Origin: Leuctra nigra
Taxonomy: Eukaryota; Arthropoda; Insecta; Plecoptera; Leuctridae
DNA: 64,000 bases
NCBI GenBank assembly: GCA_934045905.1
Contig: OW203768.1
Span: 8,336,316 to 8,400,315 of the forward strand
Direction of reading: 5' to 3'
The notes beneath the pieces were generated by a model, which saw nothing but the letters and a program-made list of their open reading frames with translations, was not told the DNA's origin and searched no databases. The position numbers and the translations under genes were made by a program. Shown piece by piece: positions 57,601 to 64,000 of this stretch (its first letter is position 1; every line of letters starts with the position of its first letter).

Positions 57601-58484
57601 TCTATGCTTACCCCTCCTATCACCGCTGTAATCAACTCTGTATCCTCTGCATCGTCCCTTTGAACTGCGAAGTTATACTTCTTCTCTTCTACCATTCTCA
57701 CCTGCTTTTCCGACTTTTCCGGTCGCGAGGTCTTGCACTGTTTTGCAAAATGCCCCATCTTGTGACATTTCAGGCACTCCTTATCTTTCGCAGGACATTT
57801 GTCGTCAGATCCTTTGTGCCATTTGCTTCCGCACCGAAAACAGATTACTTGCTGTTTCCCTCCGGCAGATTTCCCTTTTTCTCCAGGATCCCCGGTTGAT
57901 TTTCGTTGCTGTTTTGACCAGTTGACTCGGTTCACATCACTTGAGGTGTCTCCCACTTCATGGACGTTGATCGACTTAGCTTTTATTGTGCCTTCTCGCT
58001 TGATTGCCAATTCAACTAGTTTTGACAGAGAAATGTCATCCTCTTCTTCACACAATCGGTCAAGTATCGGTGAGGGTGTCAAACCTGATACAAACTTGTC
58101 TTTCAACACAGCATCCAGGGTAGCTCCAAATTTACAATTTACCGACTGCGCTTCAATTCTTGAATACCAGTCCGGTATAGTTTCCCCCTCCTTCTGTCGA
58201 AGATCATAAAATTTTATTCTCTCCCTGAATGTCGACACTCGGATAGTAAATTGTAAGCTCATTAGTTCGAATAATTCCTCGTACGATTTTGTGCTAGGCT
58301 TGATCGGATCGCAGAGATCTCGTAATCTCTTATATGTATTGGTGCCAATGGAACTCAATAATATACTGACCTGCTTATCTTTTCGAACACAATTTGCTTT
58401 AAAATACTCTTCCAGTCTCTCTTGATAAATAAGCCATTCATCAGTGTCTGGACTAAACTCTTGGACTGTTCCAAACGTCGCCAT
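54624..58484 (-). CDS. Gag-Pol polyprotein of Ty3/gypsy retrotransposon
   Basis: 1286 codons from ATG (ATGGCGACG) to stop, with no frameshift between gag and pol. Gag covers about 1-255, ending in two zinc knuckles: CFRCGSKWHKGSDDKC (215-230) and CLKCHKMGHFAKQC (237-250). Protease has IDSGAS (298-303). Reverse transcriptase runs about 420-620, with FSKIDLKQAYHQIEL (512-526) and the FLDD catalytic site (576-579). RNase H has IADAS (723-727), TDHKAL (790-795) and IADSLSR (832-838). Integrase has His940, His943, Cys973 and Cys976, then Asp1004, Asp1058 and Glu1094 with 35 residues between the last two. All catalytic residues I checked are present. The C-terminus is a basic, low-complexity tail. 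No env-like frame follows. The single-frame gag-pol and short LTR fit the Mag/K02A2.6-like group, an inference. Confidence 0.95.
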   Translation of the reverse strand: MATFGTVQEFSPDTDEWLIYQERLEEYFKANCVRKDKQVSILLSSIGTNTYKRLRDLCDPIKPSTKSYEELFELMSLQFTIRVSTFRERIKFYDLRQKEGETIPDWYSRIEAQSVNCKFGATLDAVLKDKFVSGLTPSPILDRLCEEEDDISLSKLVELAIKREGTIKAKSINVHEVGDTSSDVNRVNWSKQQRKSTGDPGEKGKSAGGKQQVICFRCGSKWHKGSDDKCPAKDKECLKCHKMGHFAKQCKTSRPEKSEKQVRMVEEKKYNFAVQRDDAEDTELITAVIGGVSIEMLIDSGASCNVITDAHWKYMKEMKVDCTSHKVNKTLYGCGNQALEVLGKFETEIVLENGAREEAEFFVVKDQRKSLLGKTTALNLGVLKLGLQVNQTEVNEVQEKEKPAPLGKLKNFKLEIPIDRTVKPVAQPLRRIAYHLRDRVDNKLKELLDLDIIEKAEGPTSWSSPVVVSPKKDGDIRLCVDMRIANTAVIRERHPIPTMDDILQDCNGSKVFSKIDLKQAYHQIELTEESRNITTFITHKGLFRYKRLMFGVSCAPEMYQRVIQTALAECDGVCNFLDDIIVHGKTQEEHDARLKNLMEVLDEKGLTINREKCQFSTSSIHFMGHILSGDRVTAAVDKVEAVNNARQPENASEVRSFLGLVQYCGRFIPDLVTVTEPLRKLTKKGNPFQWSEPQTKAFQELKKRLTSAQTLGYYDKNAPTQVIADASPVGLGAVLIQKGPDGPRIISYASRSLTDVERRYSQTEKEGLALVWACEKFHIYIYATMFELITDHKALEIIFGPRSKPCARIERWVLRLQSYTYKVIYKPGKSNIADSLSRLLSKDNTKITSPTSLETEEYVKWVAVNSTPVALTTKEIERESEKDPELHKVWKSLQGEKWDPSCGPYQRISTELCVSGQLILRGSRIVIPQKLQKRVLDLAHEGHPGIVAMKHRLRSKVWWPDIDKQAEKRVKSCRGCQLVSNPDPCEPTVRTELPSGPWQHVAIDYLGPINQDNLLVVVDYYSRFFEVAVMGTTTTEKTINQLNQIFASHGIPESITSDNGPQFRSSEWTQYLEEKGISEHHTTPLWPQANGEVERQNRSLLKRMKISHAEGKDWKKELHTYLLMYRSTPHAVTGVSPAEMLYNRKIRTKLPEVREGRVNDEEIRDRDRDRKIQGKNYIDAKRRARECVIQAGDTVLLQQQPTQKLSTRFNPEPFRVVEKQGSQVVVESSAGNRYRRNVSHVKKFNAEGEPTAGTSTETRLEETTSGESRPARQRQLPSHLQDYTLS

Positions 58485-58688
58485 TCTGCTTTGTGAACTG
58501 TTTTATCGACTGAGCTGAACTGTTGTTACCGACTGTGCTGCGTTGTAACCTTGAACTGCTTTTACCGGCTGAGCTATGCCGCGGTAAGTGTTCCCGGAAG
58601 TTGATTCTATAACATAACCCTACTTCCCTCCCGTCTCGTGGACGTATAGTATTTACTTGCCAGTTGTTCTTTAATCCTCGTCGCCAGT
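58485..58688 (-). other. Leader and primer-binding site of the intact gypsy element
   Basis: About 200 bases between the 5' LTR and the ATG. On the minus strand TGGCGACGAGGATTAAAG (58669-58686) begins two bases after the LTR and starts with TGG, as a primer-binding site should. The rest holds no frame. Confidence 0.7.
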
Positions 58689-58879
58689 TGTAGTGTTCAT
58701 CTGTGAGTACCTTCTTGGACTGTTCCTGGAAGTTAACACACTAGACGAACCTGTCCGTGGGGTCTCCTAACGGCATTTCCAATGATTATAAATAAAGATA
58801 CACTGTGTGCTTTACTGCTTTATTCAGCCATCTTTCTCAGACCTCCTAGCTCCAGGAGTACCAACATCGATACACTACA
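58689..58879 (-). repeat. 5' LTR of the intact gypsy element
   Basis: 191 bp, matching the 3' LTR throughout. On the minus strand it would carry the promoter and initiate the genomic transcript. Confidence 0.9.
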
Positions 58880-59184
58880 ATAAGGATTACGTTTTAGGTA
58901 AGTTATGGTTATTTCTTTACTTTGCGAAGGCAAAAGACGTATTTTTAGACACGATTGGCAATGAAAGGCCACCATTTTAAATACAAAATAGTGCCGTTTT
59001 CAATATAATGTAAAGATTTGGACAGTTATTCTGTGTTAAAATACATTTCTTATAAACACAAAGGGATAAGGATTGCCATTTAGGTAAGTTTCAGTTATTT
59101 ATTTATGCACAAAGAGCAGAAGATGTATTTTGGACATGATTTGGGCAATGTAACGTCGACCATTTTAATTTTAAATACAACATA

Positions 59185-59260
59185 GAGAGTGTGCGCGCGA
59201 AATTGAGAGGATGCGCGCGCAGGCGTTCCTGACACACAGACAGAACTGCGTAACTATAAG
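59185..59260. repeat. GC-rich terminal block (GGATGCGCGCGC), copy 1
   Basis: GAGAGGATGCGCGCGCAGGCG then CACACAGACAGAACTG is the reverse complement of the block at 62745-62812. It looks like the end of a dispersed repeat, close to the R2 copy. Confidence 0.5.
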
Positions 59261-59292
59261 TAAGATTGTTATGAAAACCGCCCTAAAACACT

Positions 59293-59545
59293 GTTTTCAC
59301 GGCTCTCTAGCGCGCAAAGGGCGTAACCTATTGTTCCCAAATTTGGTATATGTTGTAGGGTGGGCCATAGCTCAAAATTAAGATATTTCGCAACAATGTG
59401 ATATTTCCCAATTTTAAGATCCAGTAGGCCGAAAATGCCACTTTGATGCTTACAGTAAAAGTGGGTTGCTCCAGCCTTTTTAAATGAGAGTGTGCGCGCG
59501 CCGTACGACTTGGCTGGCGTGGAGCGACCGCTCCACTAGATAAAA
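59293..59545. repeat. Dispersed ~250-bp repeat R2, copy 2
   Basis: Same orientation and nearly the same sequence as 709-959, including GCAAAGGGCGTAACCTATTG and the terminal TGGAGCGACCGCTCCACTAG. The two copies differ by few substitutions and a GC insertion in the GTGCGCGCGCC run. Confidence 0.65.
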
Positions 59546-59871
59546 AATGTTTAAAATGAGAATAAAGCTCTCACAATGGATGGTCGCGAAATGTCAGAAT
59601 ATACTATTCTGATCTACTAGCAGCTGAACATTTCAGACCCTTCAGCAAAATCAAGGATTTGTTTATAAACGCAGATAATCGTAAACAATTTTTGGCGTTA
59701 TAACTTGTATAGTTCTGTACTCGCGGCTGCAATTGAAGTAAACATTGAACATAATATTTCCTACATATCGTCATACATTTTGTACCATTGAATTTACGAA
59801 AAATGGGAAACATAATTAGCATAGGTAGTTTTAATTTTTAGTCACCTAAGCAATTTAAACACCAACTTATA
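59546..59871. other. Intergenic, nothing recognised
   Basis: About 325 bases of AT-rich DNA without structure. Confidence 0.35.
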
Positions 59872-60005
59872 AGGCAGTTGTGAAGACGGTTTGTCCGTGG
59901 ACGCCGTTTCGAAGGATTTACTTCCTTCATAAATATGTATGGTCCCATGGCCCTTTTCAGGGCCACCAGCACACTAAACGGAACAAACCGCCTTCACAAC
60001 TATCT
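59872..60005. mobile_element. Small palindromic MITE (~134 bp)
   Basis: AAGGCAGTTGTGAAGACGGT followed by TTGT at the left is mirrored by ACAAACCGCCTTCACAACT at the right. An internal ATGGCCCTTTTCAGGGCCA hairpin is also present. Confidence 0.7.
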
Positions 60006-60596
60006 TGCATTAAAACCTACTATATAATGCTGTAGACAGAAAAAATACTTGCCTCCTTTACAGCCTCTTGTAGCATTGCGTTGCCAATCAGAAAACATAT
60101 ATCGGAGAAGCAAACAAAAGAAAATGCTCCAATACAAGGATTTGTTTACATTTCGACCCTACGACAGTGACACCGACTGTTGACCAATCAGGAGGATCCA
60201 CAACAACGAAAATGACGCTCAAAATCAGAGACAAACCTGAACAAATGAAGGGTACCGGGAAGAACGATATATAAGTACATTTTTTTGAGAAAATAAGATA
60301 ATGATGTCATGAGGTAGTTTGTCCTGATTGTATGAGCTTTAAAAATTGTTCTCAGGTTTGTAGGTAATGTTGATCATGGAAACTATGGCTGTCAATGCAT
60401 ACACATAGGAGTTTCACTTTTCATACGCCAATCTTTTCATCGTACAATTGTATCACATGGAATTGAATCATTCTTCAAAATAGTTGTGGTAAGTGAGAAA
60501 ACTTCACGATGTATATAAAAATCTAATAACACGTTATCGAGATTTCAATGAAGTTATGATAATCTCATTTTCTGTTCTCTCAACGGGAGGTAATTT
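60006..60596. other. Intergenic or 3' untranslated region of the candidate exon
   Basis: If the terminal exon at 60597-60730 is real this is its 3' side on the minus strand. I did not find a clear AATAAA there. Confidence 0.3.
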
Positions 60597-60730
60597 CTAC
60601 TCGAGGAGATTCCTGATTGGCTGATTGAGCCCGAGGGTTCTGATTGCTCCAGATTCCCTGATTAATCCCGCAGGATCAGAGATCACCTCGTCGGAAGCTG
60701 GCGCCATCGCTGCCAGCAAATCCTGGAGCC
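60597..60730 (-). CDS. Candidate terminal coding exon (unknown protein)
   Basis: On the minus strand a GC-richer frame reads GLQDLLAAMAPASDEVISDP, AGLIRESGAIRTLGLNQPIR, NLLE and then a stop at 60597-60599. It follows a pyrimidine-rich stretch ending in AG (TTGTTCCCTCCACCACGAAG), a plausible acceptor. Composition is protein-like and unlike the flanks, which are AT-rich. No family is recognised, and the upstream exons are not identified; they would lie at higher coordinates or outside the window. The exact acceptor (60730 or about 60722) is uncertain. Confidence 0.35.
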
Positions 60731-61260
60731 CTTCGTGGTGGAGGGAACAATAATATATCAACACAAATGTCACGCTATGTGGCAGAATGTGGTTATTTTA
60801 TTAACTTAGTACTGGGGAATATTGAAGGTACTCGTATAAAACCATACTTTTGTTGACTTTTGTGGCTTTCTCATTCATGGTGGTACGATTTTTATATGTA
60901 TAAAAATTTCGTCATAGACTCAAATACTTTCGAAGCGAAATATAATCCACACAAAATGCTCAATTTCTTTAAGTAACAATGCATTTGTAAGACTTTTAGT
61001 TCTCAAAAGTTCACTTTAAAGGAAAAATAATTCAGCCAAACTGGTGTAATTGACTTTAAAGTTAAAACTCAAAAACATATTAAGAAATTGAGCTTTTTCT
61101 GTAAATTATGTTATTTCCATTATCTGTGTTCATCAATTCTTTAGTCTTCCCGAAATATTTGAGTAACACTTTTTTGAAATAACTATAGTGTCTATAGTAT
61201 AGTTTTATAGATCTATAATATCTATAGCCACTTATACTCGTGGGGGGAAAACATCAATGG
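60731..61260. other. Intergenic or intron, nothing recognised
   Basis: AT-rich DNA before the third TTAA MITE. Confidence 0.35.
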
Positions 61261-61795
61261 TTAAGGTGCTGCAAGCGCAAGCGATTTTGCTGCTTTTTGT
61301 AGACACTTTTTGCGATACGATTGGAGACGAAATGGGTAGACCAAATTATTTGAAATTTCAATCGTATTAGATAAAAGACAAGCTTAGGGTTATCCCTTGG
61401 TACATTTTAAAAATTTTGTTTCGTTAATTAGTAATAATTAGTGGATTTTTGGTGAAAAATTTGCTATTTTCTCGTCTCCCTGGGCGCCGTAAAAATTAAA
61501 TTTCAAAAATGTGCCAAGGGATAACCCTAAGTTTGTCTTTCATCTAATCATGATTAAAATTTGAGATCAATTGGTTAACGGGTTTGGTCTCCAATCGTAT
61601 CGCAAATTTCATCGTTTTGCGCGGTTTTGTTGAATAACCGGCGCCTAATTAACGATGCAATAAGCAAAAATTAAAAAGGGCTACTAATATACAATCAGAC
61701 TGATCATGTGAACATTCTGTAAAAGTTACACTCACGTATAAAACAATTTTTCTCTCTCAATTTTCTAAAACGGCCGAGCGCTAGTATCACCTTAA
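61261..61795. mobile_element. TTAA-target MITE, copy 3 (best preserved)
   Basis: TTAA duplications at 61261-61264 and 61792-61795 flank a 527-bp element. Its ends are GGTGCTGCAAGCGC at the left and GCGCTAGTATCACC at the right, an imperfect inverted repeat. The body is an imperfect palindrome: CAAGCTTAGGGTTATCCC against GGGATAACCCTAAGTTTG, with GATTGGAGACGAAATGGG against GGTTTGGTCTCCAATC. TTAA duplications are made by piggyBac and Kolobok transposases; I cannot tell which from the ends. Confidence 0.85.
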
Positions 61796-62744
61796 TATAG
61801 AAAAACTGTTCAATCTTTCTGAAACGAAAGAATAGTGTAGACGGACGTTCAGTCGCACATGTGTTGATGGTTAAAAAAACTCTGTTCAGTTCAACAAGAT
61901 ATCTATAGGTTCGCTTTTCAAAGAGAAGAAATCTACATTATAGAAAAGTAAAAAAGTACTCACCCGTTCTGCCGGTGGACTTACCTTGAAGGGAAATGGG
62001 TCGAGTTGAAAGGGTTTCCCTGTCTACAAAGGGCATTGCTAGTGAAGCTGTGATCCAAAGCGTGGACCATTAGGTGCTAACAATATCTCACATTTCAACA
62101 AGGCTGTTACTTGCTATTGTAGAAGATCACAGGATGCCGGCATTAATATGTTACTGGGACAAAATAGAACACGAATGAGTTTCGTGAGTTCTTTGTTAAA
62201 GTATCTAGTGATTTTATTAAAGGAAATACAAGCTTCATATGAATCGAAGTTTTTCAAGTTATTGCATTGAGTTAATGAAAATAAACAAGGCCAAGGATTG
62301 AATATTAATGAAAAATAGATATATGTTCGTTTCGAACAAATCTTTCTCTACTTTAAAAGATATATTTAATACAATTTCTGAGAGAAATTTCTGAGAGAAA
62401 AACGAAGATTAATTGATAAAATATTAATGAAAACAATTTTCCGTCATCGAGTCGGAAAATCTTTCTAAGGGAAATTGACTTACAGACATACTTATGAATG
62501 TAAATGTTACTGAGATAACATAAGAGATTACACAAGGAATGATAAGAGAGATGATGGGACGAAGAGTAGGAAATACAGAAATTTCAGGCATGACGTTTTG
62601 ACTGACTTTAAAAAGATCGAGTTAATTAAATTGATTTGTTATCGTTGTATATTTGAATTTGTTTTTATTACAAGAAAAACGCTAATGTTGTTATTGGGGA
62701 CCTTATAGTGATATTTTTATCACCTTGAAGAACACACATTATTC
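61796..62744. other. Intergenic, nothing recognised
   Basis: AT-rich; short frames only. Confidence 0.35.
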
Positions 62745-62812
62745 TTGTTTACACAGTTCTGTCTGTGTGTCTGTCTGTCTGTGGGCAACGCCGGCGCGCG
62801 CATCCCTCTAGT
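62745..62812. repeat. GC-rich terminal block (CGCGCGCATCCCTCTAG), copy 2
   Basis: GTCTGTCTGTCTGTGGGC then CGCGCGCATCCCTCTAG is the inverse of the block at 59185-59260. The CTCTAG end resembles the R2 start (CCCTCTAG). Confidence 0.5.
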
Positions 62813-64000
62813 TTCTCAAGAAGAGTGGGTAAATGAACAGGAGGGAGTGATGATCCTCCAGGATGTCTGGAAGATAATTAGAACTATCTGAACTCGTCTT
62901 GAGGCCCGGGTTGACCTGACAATGATGCAACGTCACGAGAACAGCTTGGCAGTAACATTGCAACGAGATGACTGTGTGCACGCCAGCTCGCGTGCTGTCT
63001 TCATTATAACCACAGCCAGGCGATGTCTAATGGAGAATGTCGGAATACTTTCAACGAGCTCTGGGTTTTACGCGATCTTTGTAGGAAGTACTAACAAATA
63101 TTATTTGAAATATTTCTTAAAATTTGTTGAAGTCTTCAGAGAGTTACAACCAAAAACTAAAGTTTCACTATGTCTCAAGAGAAAATATTTAACAAATTGA
63201 AAAGAATGAATTTAAATTTAAAATATTATAAGTATTAATTAAAGCTTAAAATCACAAACTCAAATTTCATAAGACCAAAGAGAAATCTAAGAATGAGAAA
63301 ATGATTTTCACTAAAAAAATAGTGTTTATATAGCTAATTATTTCCTTATTCCCTTTCAAACAAGTGTTGCACATGTTTCTCGACTTCTTACTTTTTAAGA
63401 GAATGTACACATTTGTGTTAAATTTTCTTGCCTGATTAGTAAGAACAACTACACATTTATACATAACTAAGGATAATTAAACGAACCGTCAAGACTGTAT
63501 TCAAGTTAAGGACATGTTTAAACAAGGTGTCACGAAACTTGATTCGTAGCTAGAAACTTTAGCTGAACAATATTATGGGTGGATTCTCTAAAGACCTCTT
63601 CTCCCTTGCTTACAAAACCACATTATGTTGAGCCCTCTGGCCAAAACTTTGACCTGACTTCTGAACCAAAACGAAGCCCCGAAGCTGCTATCTCAGTTAA
63701 GACCAGATAATGTATGTGTTTATAAATTGTGGTTAGGAGGGTGAAACTCCACTGTGACAGTTTGTGGAATAATGGCATGATAATTGATTGTGGCGATCTG
63801 AATTATTTGTAGTGCTCCAGGTAGTTTTGTGAGACTTGATAATCCCATTTATTTGAGTTGAACCATAGAAACTCTATAACTAAGGGTCAATTTTTAAGTA
63901 CTCTGCTAAAACCAGTAGTTAAGTTTAAACGGTCATTTAAGGAATGTCACTGGTTGTTGCCATGGCAATATTATCATACAAATTTACCAGAGTATTAAAA
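62813..64000. other. Intergenic, nothing certain
   Basis: A GC-richer stretch (62880-63070) carries a 92-residue plus-strand frame with no family resemblance. The remainder is AT-rich. Confidence 0.3.

Larger units (their letters stand above)
54327..58884 (-). mobile_element. Ty3/gypsy retrotransposon, apparently intact, minus orientation
   Basis: LTRs of 191 bp (54332-54522 and 58689-58879) flank a single uninterrupted gag-pol frame. A 5-bp duplication ATAAG lies on both sides (54327-54331 and 58880-58884). The two LTRs look identical base for base. A primer-binding site and a polypurine tract are in the expected places. Identical LTRs, an open frame and an intact duplication imply a recent insertion. 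Confidence 0.93.

Noticed and set aside
54694..58209. Plus-strand frames opposite gag-pol (up to 156 residues)
   Set aside because: Shadows of the 1286-codon minus-strand frame.

Overview
The window is animal (eukaryotic) nuclear DNA: AT-rich, gene-poor and packed with mobile elements. There are no operons or bacterial signals. The mix of hAT, TTAA-target and Foldback-like DNA transposons, two Ty3/gypsy elements, a tRNA-derived SINE and a 5S-rRNA-derived SINE points to an invertebrate. My best guess is an arthropod, possibly a hemipteran insect, but that is an inference from repeat style and not from a marker gene.

Host coding content is small. The clearest host exon is on the minus strand at 19287-20304. 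It is a GC-richer first coding exon of 339 codons plus one base, ending in a consensus splice donor. It encodes the N-terminus of a secretory or membrane protein with a hydrophobic leader, two Arg/Lys cleavage sites and N-glycosylation sites. Its end weakly resembles the ectodomain of the IA-2/phogrin family. Two weaker candidates are a terminal exon (minus, 60597-60730) and a start exon (plus, about 16575-16644).

Layout. 1-2210: fragments of a dispersed non-coding repeat family, with other copies at 15.9-16.5 kb and 21.6-22.5 kb. 2669-4110: a large palindrome whose arms carry poly-G and poly-C runs. 4359-5457: a partial Foldback-type repeat followed by a GTTATTCC-type array. 6163-12342: a complete 6.2-kb Foldback-like element. 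Two inverted tandem arrays (about 12 and 15 units of 135-148 bp) surround a non-coding core that holds a TTAA MITE and a hAT MITE, and a perfect 9-bp target duplication flanks the whole. 12.8-18.5 kb: palindromic MITEs and the 5S-derived SINE. 19.2-20.3 kb: the host exon. 20.3-42 kb: mostly unannotatable AT-rich DNA with scattered MITEs, SINE copies, a 31-bp tandem array and a LINE relic. 42673-43179: a hAT MITE with a perfect 8-bp duplication. 44668-48157: a gutted gypsy element with two equal-length LTRs. 49.6-52.9 kb: a palindromic MITE, a 270-bp tandem repeat and a 222-bp higher-order array. 54332-58879: an apparently intact gypsy element with one 1286-codon gag-pol frame. 59-64 kb: more MITEs and low-complexity DNA.

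The most interesting parts are the Foldback-like element with terminal arrays of alternating unit types, the defective gypsy element whose paired LTRs look identical, and the 339-codon host exon.
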